From: Citricoccus sp. SGAir0253
Lineage (GTDB): Bacteria; Actinomycetota; Actinomycetes; Actinomycetales; Micrococcaceae
NCBI RefSeq assembly: GCF_005877055.1
Contig: NZ_CP039424.1
Coordinates: forward strand, 186,001-250,000
DNA length: 64,000 bases
Direction of reading: 5' to 3'
The notes beneath the pieces were generated by a model. That model saw only the letters and a program-made list of their open reading frames with translations, searched no databases and was not told the origin of the DNA. Of the stretch, positions 17,762 through 28,451 are shown piece after piece. How positions within the stretch are numbered: the first letter of the stretch is position 1; each line of letters begins with the position of its first letter. The translations under genes were made by a program, and so were the position numbers.

Positions 17762-17829
17762 CGAGCGGTCGAATCCGCCCCGGAAACGCCCTTGATCCGC
17801 CCTGATCCGGGGCGCTTTCGACCTCCAGT
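17762..17829. repeat. Intergenic palindromic repeat A
   Basis: Arms GCGGTCGAATCCGCCCCGG and, at the other end, CCGGGGCGCTTTCGACC form an imperfect stem of about 20 bp around a 25-base centre. Both arms and the centre (GGAAA, GCCCT) resemble repeat C at 32513, and the arms resemble repeat B at 29881. It lies between convergent genes and may also terminate transcription. Confidence 0.6.
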
Positions 17830-17850
17830 TGCCGGGAGGGAGGGGCGGGG

Positions 17851-19314
17851 TCAGGTGCCGCAGAAGGTGCGGTAGCGGCCGAAGTCCTCGGGCGGGCCCT
17901 CGGCGTACCGCTCCAACCCGGGCCGTTCCGCGTAGGGCCGGGTGACGGCGTCGAGCAGGCGCTCGAGGGGCCCGACGTCGTCCGCCTGGGCCGCCGCGAG
18001 CGCCTCCTCCACCAGGTGGTTGCGCGGGATGTACACCGGGTTGGTCGCGTCCATCACCGCCGGATCGGGGCCCAGCGCCAGCCAGCGCGCGAGCCAGTCG
18101 TCGAACGTGGGCCGGTCGGTCACCACGGCCCGGGCCGGGCCGGCGTCCCCGGCCGCCGCCCGGCCGAGCCGGCGGAACAGGCCCGTGTGGTCGAGGTGCT
18201 CGCGGTGCATCAGGGTGACCAGCTCGTCGGCGAGCGGCCCCACCGTCTCGGCCGGCACGTCCCCGGCCAGCCCGAGCTTGCGGCGGATGCCGTCCGTGTA
18301 GGCGGTGCCGAAGGCCCGGGCGAACCCCTCGACGGCCTCCGTGGCCAGGGCGACCGCCTCGTTGGGGTCCTCGTGCAGCACCGGCAGCAGCGCCTCGGCC
18401 AGGCGCGCGAGGTCCCACTGGGCGATCGCCGGCTGGTGGCCGTAGGCGTAGCGGCCGGAGGTGTCGATGGAGCTGAACACGGCGGCGCGGTCGAAGCCGT
18501 CCACGAAGGCGCACGGCCCGTAGTCGATGGTCTCGCCGGACAGCGTCATGTTGTCCGTGTTCATCACGCCGTGCACGAAGCCCACGAGCAGCCACTGGGC
18601 CACCAGCCGGGCCTGCGCCGCGACGACGGAGCGCAGCAGCGCCAGGGGCGGGTTGGCGTCCGCGGCCGCCTCCGGGTGGTGGCGGGCGATCGCGTGCTCC
18701 ACGAGCCGGGGCAGGACGTCCTCCTGCGGCAGGGCCCGGGCGTACTGCACGGTGCCCACCCGCAGGTGGCTGGCGGCCACCCGCACCAGCAGGGCCCCCG
18801 GCAGCGGGCCCTCCTCGCGGTAGACGGTGCGGCCCGTGGCCACGACGGCCAGGGAGCGGGTGGTGGGGATGCCGAGGGCGTGCATCGCCTCGCTCACGAG
18901 GAACTCGCGCAGCATGGGTCCGACGGCGGCCCAGCCGTCGCCGCCGCGGGAGAACGGCGTGGGGCCGGAGCCCTTGAGGTGCACGTCCTGCAGGGTCCCG
19001 TCCGCGGCGGCGACCTCGCCCAGCAGCAGGGCCCGCCCGTCGCCGAGCCGGGGGACCGGCACGCCGAACTGGTGCCCGGCGTAGGCCTGCGCCACCGGGG
19101 CGGCACCCTCCGGCACGAGCCGGCCGGTGAGGAACTCGACGCCGTCCGGCGTGCGCAGCCACGCGGGGTCCAGGCCCAGCTCGCGGGCCAGCGGCTCGTT
19201 GAGCACCAGCAGCCGCGGCTCCGGGCACTCGGCGGCCTGCCAGGGGATGCCCAGTTCCGGCAGCTCGGTGGCGAAGCGCGACTGCAGGGCGACGGCGGTG
19301 TCCGGAGGGGTCAT
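17851..19314 (-). CDS. selO: Protein adenylyltransferase SelO (YdiU/UPF0061)
   Basis: A 487-residue pseudokinase-fold enzyme that transfers AMP to protein side chains in redox stress. [27 protein letters not shown] and [33 protein letters not shown] are the nucleotide-binding signature, [29 protein letters not shown] carries the metal-binding Asn/Asp, and the terminal YRTFCGT holds the Cys that is selenocysteine in eukaryotic SelO. Length matches the family. It starts a monocistronic unit. Confidence 0.92.
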   Translation of the reverse strand: MTPPDTAVALQSRFATELPELGIPWQAAECPEPRLLVLNEPLARELGLDPAWLRTPDGVEFLTGRLVPEGAAPVAQAYAGHQFGVPVPRLGDGRALLLGEVAAADGTLQDVHLKGSGPTPFSRGGDGWAAVGPMLREFLVSEAMHALGIPTTRSLAVVATGRTVYREEGPLPGALLVRVAASHLRVGTVQYARALPQEDVLPRLVEHAIARHHPEAAADANPPLALLRSVVAAQARLVAQWLLVGFVHGVMNTDNMTLSGETIDYGPCAFVDGFDRAAVFSSIDTSGRYAYGHQPAIAQWDLARLAEALLPVLHEDPNEAVALATEAVEGFARAFGTAYTDGIRRKLGLAGDVPAETVGPLADELVTLMHREHLDHTGLFRRLGRAAAGDAGPARAVVTDRPTFDDWLARWLALGPDPAVMDATNPVYIPRNHLVEEALAAAQADDVGPLERLLDAVTRPYAERPGLERYAEGPPEDFGRYRTFCGT

Positions 19315-19666
19315 GCGGCCAGCGTAGCGAGGGGGTCAAGGTCGCCGGTCCGGAGGTGGTCCGACGATCCCGCTCGGTCCTGTCCGGCATCGCCCGCCGT
19401 CGCCGCCCGGTCCAGTTCCGCTTGGCCCGTCGGGTGACCGCACGGGGTTCCGGGGCGGAACCGGAGCGGTGCCCGTCGAGGGGCGGCGACGGCGGACCCT
19501 CCCCGTGGCGGCGCAGCGGTCCCTACGCTGGGCCCGGCAGGGTGCCGACGCGCCGCCCCGGCGGCGGCGAGGATTCTCGGCGGCGAGGCCGGCGCGGGGA
19601 TCCTCGCGCGGGCATGCGGGCAGGCCGACACGTGAACGGACGGACAGGCGGACGGGAGCGGGAGCG
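19315..19666. other. 352-base intergenic region
   Basis: No convincing gene. A perfect inverted repeat GGTTCCG-GGG-CGGAACC lies at 19446-19462. A TACGCT box near 19523-19528 could be the -10 of the next gene, which would give it a long leader of about 135 bases rich in GGCGG runs. Confidence 0.4.
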
Positions 19667-20062
19667 ATGGGACGGCACATCATGCACCGGCGGGGCGCAG
19701 GACGGCGGCTGGAGGAGCTGGCCGCGGCGCAGGGCCTGTACCTGTTGGTCACGGGCACCTGGCCGCTGGTCCACTACCGCAGCTTCGAGGCGGTCACCGG
19801 GCCCAAGGTGGACCGGTGGCTCGTGCAGACCGTGGCCGGGCTGACGGCCACCATCGGCTGGACGATGCTCCGCTCCCGCGGGACCGCCCCGGGGCGGGCC
19901 GCCGCCCGCCGGCTCGGGGTCGGCTCGGCCCTGGCCTTCGGGGCGGTCGACGCCGTCTACGGCGGCAGCGGCAGCATCCGCCGGGTGTACCTCGCGGACG
20001 CCGCCGTCGAGGCCGGGTGGCTGGCGGCCTGGGCCCTCCGCTCGGCGGCCGCCCGCCGGTAA
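19667..20062 (+). CDS. Small membrane protein of unknown function
   Basis: A 131-residue protein with four likely membrane segments: AAAQGLYLLVTGTWPLVHY, VQTVAGLTATIGWTMLR, GVGSALAFGAVDAVYG and VEAGWLAAWALRSAAA. The pattern QGLYLLVTGTWPLVHYRSFE recurs in proteobacterial and actinobacterial hypotheticals. The start at 19667 follows GGGAGCGGGAGCG; a second ATG five codons on (19682) is also possible. Function unknown. Confidence 0.6.
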   Translation: MGRHIMHRRGAGRRLEELAAAQGLYLLVTGTWPLVHYRSFEAVTGPKVDRWLVQTVAGLTATIGWTMLRSRGTAPGRAAARRLGVGSALAFGAVDAVYGGSGSIRRVYLADAAVEAGWLAAWALRSAAARR

Positions 20063-20089
20063 CGTCCCCGTCGCAGCGCGTCACGTCCC

Positions 20090-20132
20090 TTGACAGTCTC
20101 CGCCGTCCCATGGACCATGACGGGAACCCGTC
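20090..20132 (+). promoter_or_regulatory. Promoter with adjacent inverted repeat
   Basis: TTGACA (20090-20095) is followed after 17 bases by GACCAT (20113-20118), a good -35 with a weak -10. Directly at the expected start of transcription lies the inverted repeat GACGGG-AA-CCCGTC (20119-20132), which could be an operator or a 5' hairpin. It serves the gene at 20187. Confidence 0.45.
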
Positions 20133-20186
20133 GGCAGGTGCGCTGCGATCTGGCGGGTGCATGCCCTGGGGGAAGGAACCAGCTCA

Positions 20187-20534
20187 ATGACGAGCACATT
20201 CACTGCCTGTTTCGGCGATGCCGAATACGTGGCGGACCTGCAGGACCCGACGCGTCGGGGCCTGACCGGACTGGACGGACCCTGCGGGTGGTTCAGCGAC
20301 ATCATCATCGGCGAGGGCTCCCTCGTGGACGTGGACGGGTGCGTCGTGGACGCCGGGTCCGTGCACTACACCGTGCCGGTCCCCGTCTCCGAGGACTGGG
20401 AGCCGGACGTCTACACGGACGCCCTGCGCCGCGCCGGCTGGGAGCCGATCGACCCGCTGCCGACCCGGCCGGTGCGCCAGTTCCCGGTCCGGTCGATCGA
20501 CGACCTCGGCCGCACGGACCGCCTCGTCGGCTGA
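20187..20534 (+). CDS. Acidic hypothetical protein
   Basis: A 115-residue acidic protein beginning TSTFTACFGDAEYVADLQDP. The ATG at 20187 has GGAAGGA nine bases upstream; a longer in-frame start at 20157 lacks one. It is rich in Asp/Glu, with DVYTDALRRAGWEPIDPLPT and a final FPVRSIDDLGRTDRLV segment. I do not recognise a family and see no signal peptide or membrane segment. It is preceded by the TTGACA promoter and a possible operator, so it is probably transcribed alone. Confidence 0.55.
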   Translation: MTSTFTACFGDAEYVADLQDPTRRGLTGLDGPCGWFSDIIIGEGSLVDVDGCVVDAGSVHYTVPVPVSEDWEPDVYTDALRRAGWEPIDPLPTRPVRQFPVRSIDDLGRTDRLVG

Positions 20535-20666
20535 ACCGGCCGGATGGTCCGGGCTGCGGCGCCCACCGCGCAAGGGCGGTGACAGGACGGCCTTCAGGGC
20601 GGTGATGTCATGGCCGGGGCGAGCGACCGGCCAGCCCGGTTTGGTCGGACGGCCCGGGCCGCCCGA

Positions 20667-21410
20667 TCAGGCGCGCCCGTGCCGGCGCGCCTCGGCGACC
20701 GCCGCGACCGCGCCCCGGTCCCACGGGCGGCCGTGGCCCGTGAGCACCATCCCGGCGCCCGTCTCGGCCAGCGCGTCCAGGCTGGCCAGGGCGAGGGTGC
20801 TGTCCGCCGTGGCCGCCCCCGCGACGATCCGCGGGCCCGTACGGCCCGTGTAGGGGTCCAGCGTCACGAGGGCGTCGCCGCTGAGCAGGACGTCCCGCTC
20901 CGGCAGGTGCAGGGCGCAGTGGCCCTCCGTGTGCCCGGGGCTGGCCACGACGCGCGGACGGCCGGGGACCGGGACCGTGGCGCCGGGCTCGAGGGGCTCG
21001 GTCGCCTGCACGCCCCTCACGGCGAACGCCCCGGCCGCGAGCATCGAGCCCAGCACGGGCACCGCCCGCGGGTGCTGGATCGGGTAGACGGCCCGGGGGT
21101 TCTCGTGGGCGTACCGGTACGGGTGGGCGGCCAGCCGGTACTCCAGCCGGTGCGCGTACACGGGGATGCCCAGCGTCCGCACCAGCCGGCGGGCCACGCC
21201 CACGTGGTCGAAGTGGGCGTGGGTCAGCACGAGGGCCTTGAGGTCCCGCGGCGTGCGGCCGAGCGTCCGGATCGCCTCGCCCAGTTCCCGCCAGACGGCG
21301 GGCAGGCCGGCGTCGACGAGGGTGAGGCCGTCGTCGTCCTCGAGCAGGTAGCAGTTGACGTGCGCGTGCTCGATCAGGTGGACGCCCGGGGCGACGTTCT
21401 GGGTGAACAT
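20667..21410 (-). CDS. MBL-fold metallo-hydrolase (glyoxalase II-like)
   Basis: A 247-residue hydrolase. The start at 21410 follows AGGAGGAACC. NCYLLEDDDGLTLVDAGLP, the metal motif THAHFDHVG (HxHxDH), SPGHTEGHCALHLPERDVLLSGDAL and VLTGHGRPW give all five metal-binding regions. The likely reaction is hydrolysis of a thioester or related bond with two metal ions; the substrate is unknown. The structured repeat copy 3 lies upstream. Confidence 0.85.
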   Translation of the reverse strand: MFTQNVAPGVHLIEHAHVNCYLLEDDDGLTLVDAGLPAVWRELGEAIRTLGRTPRDLKALVLTHAHFDHVGVARRLVRTLGIPVYAHRLEYRLAAHPYRYAHENPRAVYPIQHPRAVPVLGSMLAAGAFAVRGVQATEPLEPGATVPVPGRPRVVASPGHTEGHCALHLPERDVLLSGDALVTLDPYTGRTGPRIVAGAATADSTLALASLDALAETGAGMVLTGHGRPWDRGAVAAVAEARRHGRA

Positions 21411-21734
21411 GGTTCCTCCTGCAACGGTTCGGCGTGTGGTCCGGGACGGGGACGTCCCGGGTCCGGGTGTCCGCCCACCGTAGGCAGGCGGGCCACCCCG
21501 AGGGGAAGGGGCCGGGCACGAGCAGGGCCCCGGGTGATCCGGCTGCGTGAGGGGAACGCATCTGCCGGGCCCGGGGCCCCCTGTCATCACTCGCACCTTG
21601 ATGAGGTGGCTCCAGCCTAGGGAGCGCGGGTGGGAACCCGCCCCATGTCGGCTGGGAGCATTCTGGGATCGTTCAGCCCCGCGGCCCCGGCCGGTTCGGC
21701 GCTCGCGGGCGCCGGGGGCCGCGGCCGCCGGCGC
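21411..21734. other. 324-base intergenic region with inverted copy of structured repeat
   Basis: This gap between the MBL hydrolase start and the katE stop holds copy 3 of the candidate small RNA on the minus strand; the rest is GC-rich without recognisable sites. Confidence 0.55.
21521..21619 (-). ncRNA. Candidate structured small RNA, copy 3
   Basis: Read on the minus strand it begins with TAGGCT (21619-21614), then CACCT-CATCA-AGGTG, then the long hairpin in which 21570-21579 pairs with 21525-21534, with inner CCGGC/GCCGG and TGCGT/ACGCA stems and a TCCCCTC loop. It is almost identical to copy 1; nearly all differences are in unpaired bases. Confidence 0.5.
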
Positions 21735-23963
<2,229 letters not shown>

Positions 23964-24056
23964 GGTTCCTCGCCTTTCGCCTGGGATCTCGAAGGCCCAC
24001 CGTAAGCACGACCGCCCGGGGTTTGGCCAGTCCGTGATGCCGGGGGCCGGCGGGTG

Positions 24057-24089
24057 GTGGGGTGGAACGGGCGCCGTCCCGCCCCACCG
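24057..24089 (-). terminator. Hairpin downstream of the M14 peptidase gene
   Basis: GTGGGGTGGAACGGGC at 24057-24072 can pair with GCCGTCCCGCCCCAC up to about 24087 with small mismatches. It lies 50 bases beyond the stop of the minus-strand peptidase gene. Confidence 0.5.
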
Positions 24090-24139
24090 CGCGTCGGATC
24101 AGCCCGCGGCGACTCCCGGTCGGCCCGCGGCCACCCGGA

Positions 24140-25276
24140 TCACTCGGCCGGCCAGCCCGCCCAGGACTGCGGGGTCAGCGTCTCCCAGAAGGAGGTGTCC
24201 GCGGTATCGACCGAGCCGTCCGCGATCGCCCGGGCCGTGGCCTCGAGCGTGGTGACGGTCTGCCGGATGAGGTAGCCGTTGGACTTCTGGCCCAGCACGG
24301 AGCCCTCGTTCTCGTGGTCGGCCATGCCGCGCATCTCGAACAGCAGGGTGGAGATGCCGTACTCCACCGCGATCCCGTTGCGCCCGATGTCCTCGTTGGT
24401 GCCGCCCACGTACCTGCCCAGGTGGCCCCAGCCGGTCGGCTCGATCGCGCCGTACACGACCGAGCCCAGGCGCTGCGATCCCTCGAGCACGTCCGCGTCC
24501 ACGTTCGGGGTGGTCGGGTAGAGGATGGAGCCGGACACGAGCTCTCCGTCGGCCTGCGAGCGGCTGCCCTGGTGGTGCAGGTCGATCATGTAGTCGATGT
24601 CGTAGGCCTGCAGCACGTTCTCGTGCAGCGCGCGCGTCTCCGGTTCGACCTTCGTGACGTGGTCCCGGTTCAGGTCCACCTCGTTCGCGTTGTACCGGGT
24701 GAGGTGGCGCTCGCCCGAGGCGATGTAGTCGTCCAGGGGGAAGTCCACGTCCCCCATGGCGCCGTCCGCGTTGAGCATCGGCAGCACGAGGATGTTGACG
24801 TCCTCCAGGACGCCGCCCATCTTCCCGGTACCGAGGGACCTGATGAAGGACAGCGCGCCCTCGGTGGTCAGCTGCTCGTTGCCGTGCTGCTGGGTGAGGT
24901 ACAGGATCGTCGGGTTCTCCGGGTCGGAGAGGTACTTCACGAGGTGGATGTCCCGGCCCTTGACGGTCTGGCCGATCACCTCCAGCTCCATGGCCTCCTG
25001 CCGCGCGTCCTGCGTCTGCAGCTCGGCCACGAGCTCGTCGTAGGTGGTGAGGATCGAGGTGTTGACGGTCTCGTGGCCCCCGTAGTTGGGGCCCTCCCCG
25101 ACGGCGAGGGCCGGCTGGGCGGCCAGGCCGGAGCCGAGGGCCAGCCCGGCGGTGAGCACGACGGCGGCCAGCCGGCCGGTGCGCCGGCGCCCCGGGTGCG
25201 GGGCTGCGGCGGGCGAGGCCTCGGGTGCTGCGGGGGAGGTGGTGCGGTGCGGTGCGGAGTGTGACGGGCGGGTCAT
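24140..25276 (-). CDS. Secreted M14-family zinc carboxypeptidase
   Basis: A 378-residue exported peptidase. The start at 25276 follows GAGAGGACC. An Arg-rich segment (GRRRTGR) before a hydrophobic stretch ending in QPALAV at about residue 60 is a signal peptide, possibly Tat-like. The zinc motif is QQHGNEQLTTEGAL (H-x-x-E), the third zinc His is in YMIDLHHQGSR, YNANEVDLNRDH is the substrate-binding part and the catalytic Glu is in STLLFEMRGMAD. These match the M14 metallocarboxypeptidase fold. Role: trimming of extracellular peptides or peptidoglycan peptides. Confidence 0.85.
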   Translation of the reverse strand: MTRPSHSAPHRTTSPAAPEASPAAAPHPGRRRTGRLAAVVLTAGLALGSGLAAQPALAVGEGPNYGGHETVNTSILTTYDELVAELQTQDARQEAMELEVIGQTVKGRDIHLVKYLSDPENPTILYLTQQHGNEQLTTEGALSFIRSLGTGKMGGVLEDVNILVLPMLNADGAMGDVDFPLDDYIASGERHLTRYNANEVDLNRDHVTKVEPETRALHENVLQAYDIDYMIDLHHQGSRSQADGELVSGSILYPTTPNVDADVLEGSQRLGSVVYGAIEPTGWGHLGRYVGGTNEDIGRNGIAVEYGISTLLFEMRGMADHENEGSVLGQKSNGYLIRQTVTTLEATARAIADGSVDTADTSFWETLTPQSWAGWPAE

Positions 25277-25482
25277 GGGGTCCTCTCGAGACGGGCCCGG
25301 GCCAGGTCCTGGCCGGGCCGCGGTGGAATGGAACCACCACGAGGACGGGGCGCACCGCGCTTCCGGGGGCGTGACGCGGATCACGTCAGTCAACCGGCTG
25401 CCCCGCCCTCCGTCAAGGCATGGCCGGGCTGCCCGCGCGCGACCTCCGGGGCCCGTCCGGACTCGTCAGGGGGCGGATGCCG

Positions 25483-26244
25483 TCACTGGGCCGCCTTCGA
25501 GTCGCCGTCGATGCTGAACTGCTGGCCGGAGATGGTGCGGGCGGCCGGGCCGGCGAGGAAGACGGCCAGGGCGGCGATGTCCGCCGGGGCCGTGAAGGAC
25601 TTGATCGCCTGGTTGTCCAGGGCGGCCTGGCGCTCCTGCTCCACGGTGCGCCCCGAGACGGCGGCGCGGCCCTCGAAGACCCGGTCCAGGCGCGGGCCCT
25701 CGACCCCGCCGGGATGGATGGAGTTCACGGTGATGCCGTGCGGGCCGAGTTCGAGGGACAGGGTCTTGGTGAAGCCGACCAGTCCCCACTTGGTGGTGGC
25801 GTACGCGATCCGGTTCGGGTAGCCGACGCGGCCGGCCAGCGAGGACATGACCAGGATGGTGCCGCGACCGTTCTCCTTCAGCAGCGGCACGGCCTTGCGG
25901 ACCACCTCGAAGGACCCGGTGAGGTTGACGGTGACCACGGCGTTCCAGGCCTCCGGGTCGTACTCCTCGACCGGGGCGGTGGGCCCGGCGATGCCGGCGT
26001 TGGACACCAGGACGTCCAGCCCGCCGAGGTGTTCGCGGACGTCTGCCATCATGGCGTCCACGTCCGCGGCCCTGCTGACGTCTCCCACGGAGGCGGACAG
26101 GGACGGGTTCTCCGCCAGTGCGGCCCGCACGGCCTCGGGATCGACGTCCGCGATGTGGACGCGGTCGCCGGTGGCGGCGAAGGCCTTCGCGATGGCCAGG
26201 CCGATGCCGGAGGCGCCGGCGGTGACGAGCACTCGCTGGGACAT
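25483..26244 (-). CDS. SDR-family oxidoreductase
   Basis: A 253-residue classical SDR: VTAGASGIGLAIAKAF (cofactor loop), DVLVSNAGIAGPTAP (structural NAG), VMSSLAGRVGYPN (catalytic Ser) and YATTKWGLVGFTKTLSLELGP (catalytic Tyr and Lys). The Asp after the first beta-alpha-beta unit (IADVDPE) favours NAD. The insertion near residue 200 (VFEGRAAVSGRTVEQERQAALDNQAIKSF) is seen in 3-oxoacyl/hydroxyacyl- and sugar-oxidising members. Substrate unknown. It stands between the M14 gene and the ABC exporter on the same strand, with large gaps. Confidence 0.82.
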   Translation of the reverse strand: MSQRVLVTAGASGIGLAIAKAFAATGDRVHIADVDPEAVRAALAENPSLSASVGDVSRAADVDAMMADVREHLGGLDVLVSNAGIAGPTAPVEEYDPEAWNAVVTVNLTGSFEVVRKAVPLLKENGRGTILVMSSLAGRVGYPNRIAYATTKWGLVGFTKTLSLELGPHGITVNSIHPGGVEGPRLDRVFEGRAAVSGRTVEQERQAALDNQAIKSFTAPADIAALAVFLAGPAARTISGQQFSIDGDSKAAQ

Positions 26245-26414
26245 GGGTTCTCCTCGTGCACTGCGGAGGACGGGCCCGGGGCGCCAGGTCCACTGGGGAG
26301 AGGGCCCGTCAGGAGGTCCTCACGGTTCGGTTGGTCCCCCAGTCCTACGCCGCCCCGGCGCCGCCGTCGAGTCCAGGGGCGAGGGTTCCGCCCTGCGGAA
26401 CCCGCCCCGGCCCC

Positions 26415-28355
26415 TCACGCCGGCAGGGCCGCGGGCTCGCCCCGGGCCGTGAGCGCGCTGAACGGCCCGCCCGCGACCGCGAGCTCGGCCGGGGTTCCGC
26501 GCTCGACGATCCGGCCGCCGTCGAGCACCACCACCTGGTCCGCCCGCGTGACGGTGGACAGGCGGTGGGCGATCATCAGCGTGGTCCGCCCCACGGCCAG
26601 CCGGTCCAGGGCCGCCTGCACGCGCGCCTCCGTGGTGTTGTCCAGGGCGGAGGTCGCCTCGTCCAGCACGAGCACCGGGGGGTTGCGCAGCAGGGTCCGC
26701 GCGATCGCGAGCCGCTGCTGCTCCCCGCCGGAGAAGCGGTGGCCGCGGGCGCCGACGAGGGTGTCGAGCCCCTCGGGCAGGGCGGCGATCGCCTCGGCGA
26801 GCGAGGCGGCGCCGAGCACCTCCCACAGCCGGTCGTCGGTGGCCTGCGGGTCGGCCAGCAGCAGGTTCTCCCGCACCGAGGCGTGCACCAGGTACGTCTC
26901 CTGGGACACCACCCCGACGATCCGGGAGAGGTCCGCCGGGGCGATCTGGCGGACGTCCACGCCGTCGATCGTCACCCGTCCGCCGGCGGGGTCGTGGAGC
27001 CGGGGGAGCAGGGCGGCGAGGGTGGACTTGCCGGAGCCGGTGGGCCCGACGACGGCCGTCGTCGACCCGGCCGGCAGCACCAGGTCCACGCGGTCCAGGA
27101 CCGGGCGGGAGGCGGGCTGCGCGCCGGGTGCGGGGTCCGCCCCGGGGCGGGCGCCGTCGTCGTAGGCGAAGCAGACCTGCTCGAGGCGGACCTCGCCGCG
27201 CACGCCCGCCGGGTCCAGCGCCACCGGCGCGTCCGGCGGGGCGACCTCGGGGACCAGGTCCAGGTACTCGAAGATGCGGGAGAAGAAGGCCAGGGCGGTC
27301 ACCCACTGCACGCCGATGTTCAGCAGCCCCATGACGGGACGGAACACCTGGCCCTGCAGGGCGGTGAACGCCACGAGCGTGCCGATGGTCATGCCCTCGG
27401 AGGTGGCCGGCAGCCCCGCCGCCAGGTAGATCACCGCGGGGATGGCGGCGAAGACGACCTGCATGGTGGCCATCCGCCACCGGCCGGCCAGCTGGGAGCG
27501 CAGCTCCAGGGCGATGAGGGACTCGGAGCGGGCGGTGAAGCGCTCGGCGTCCCGCGCGGTGGTGCCCAGGGTCTTGGCCAGGCGCACGCCGGACACGCTC
27601 AGCCCCTCCTCGACCTGCGTGTGCAGCGCGGCCAGGGCCTGCTGGCGCTCGTCCGGGACCCGGCGGCGGATCATCGCCACGCGCCGGGAGAGCCAGATGG
27701 CCGGGGGCAGCACCACGAGGGAGATGAGGGACAGCTGCGGGGACAGGGCCACCATGGCGACCGCGGTGCCCACGGTGGTGGTCACGTTCGTCGCCACGCC
27801 CGTGGCCGTGGAGGTGACCACGGACTGCATGCCCGCGATGTCGTTGGTCAGGCGCGACTGGACCTCCCCGCCGCGGGTGCGCGTGAAGAAGGACAGCGAC
27901 TGCCCCTGCAGGTGCGTGAACAGCCGCACGCGCAGGGCGTGCATGACCCGCTGGCCCATCCGCGTGGCCAGCCACGTCTGCACCACGCCGATCACCGCGG
28001 TCAGCGCCGCGACGACCACCATGGCCGCGGTGAGCCGGGCCAGCAGCGGGAGGTCGCCGTGGGGCAGCGCGTCGTCGATCACCCCGCGCACCAGGAAGGG
28101 CTGGGCGAGGGTGATGAGGGAGGAGGCGGTGATCAGCAGGACCACGACGGCGAGGGTCGCCCGGTGCGGGGCGAAGAGGGCCGCGATCCGGCGCAGGGAG
28201 ACGGGGTGGCGCTGCAGCTGGGCACGGTCGGCGGGGTCGAGGCGGGCGGGGCCGCGGCCGGGGCGGCCGGGAGCGGGGCCGGTGGCGGGATCGGCGGGAC
28301 TGCCGGCGGGGGTGCCGGGCAGGGGAGCGGTGGCGTGCGGGGCGAGGGACGGCAT
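26415..28355 (-). CDS. ABC exporter, fused membrane and ATPase domains
   Basis: A 646-residue half-transporter. An exporter-type six-helix membrane domain (about residues 60-340) contains TRTRGGEVQSRLTNDIAGMQSV. The ATPase domain has Walker A GPTGSGKSTLAALLPRLHDP, Q-loop VSQETYLVHASVRENLL, signature FSGGEQQRLAIARTLL, Walker B PPVLVLDEATSALD and switch AHRLSTV. It probably works as a homodimer exporting drugs or lipids. It is divergent from a MarR repressor gene, and its TTGAAC/TAACCT promoter encloses the palindromic operator at 28403-28425, so it is likely repressed by that MarR. Confidence 0.9.
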   Translation of the reverse strand: MPSLAPHATAPLPGTPAGSPADPATGPAPGRPGRGPARLDPADRAQLQRHPVSLRRIAALFAPHRATLAVVVLLITASSLITLAQPFLVRGVIDDALPHGDLPLLARLTAAMVVVAALTAVIGVVQTWLATRMGQRVMHALRVRLFTHLQGQSLSFFTRTRGGEVQSRLTNDIAGMQSVVTSTATGVATNVTTTVGTAVAMVALSPQLSLISLVVLPPAIWLSRRVAMIRRRVPDERQQALAALHTQVEEGLSVSGVRLAKTLGTTARDAERFTARSESLIALELRSQLAGRWRMATMQVVFAAIPAVIYLAAGLPATSEGMTIGTLVAFTALQGQVFRPVMGLLNIGVQWVTALAFFSRIFEYLDLVPEVAPPDAPVALDPAGVRGEVRLEQVCFAYDDGARPGADPAPGAQPASRPVLDRVDLVLPAGSTTAVVGPTGSGKSTLAALLPRLHDPAGGRVTIDGVDVRQIAPADLSRIVGVVSQETYLVHASVRENLLLADPQATDDRLWEVLGAASLAEAIAALPEGLDTLVGARGHRFSGGEQQRLAIARTLLRNPPVLVLDEATSALDNTTEARVQAALDRLAVGRTTLMIAHRLSTVTRADQVVVLDGGRIVERGTPAELAVAGGPFSALTARGEPAALPA

Positions 28356-28401
28356 GGGCAGGTGCTCCTTCGTGAGGGCCTCCTGGGGTGGGGATAAAGG
28401 G

Positions 28402-28431
28402 AGGTTACCTCACTAAGAGGTAACCGTTCAA
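28402..28431 (-). promoter_or_regulatory. Promoter of the ABC exporter gene
   Basis: On the minus strand TTGAAC (28431-28426) and TAACCT (28407-28402) are separated by 18 bases, and the inverted repeat 28403-28425 fills the spacer. Confidence 0.55.
28403..28425. promoter_or_regulatory. MarR-type palindromic operator
   Basis: GGTTACCTC and GAGGTAACC form a perfect 9-bp inverted repeat with a 5-base spacer between the divergent ABC exporter and MarR genes. It covers the -35 region of the MarR gene (TACGAT -10 at 28440-28445), so one site can control both directions. Confidence 0.75.
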
Positions 28432-28451
28432 GAAGTCGGTACGATGGAGCC

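Noticed and set aside
17762-17790. GGTCGAATCC resembling a tRNA T-arm
   Set aside because: It belongs to palindrome A, and no acceptor, D or anticodon stems surround it.
26269-26310. GACGGGCCC ... GGGCCCGTC inverted repeat
   Set aside because: Nine-base GC arms in the 5' region of an SDR; such pairs are frequent by chance here and no function follows from position.
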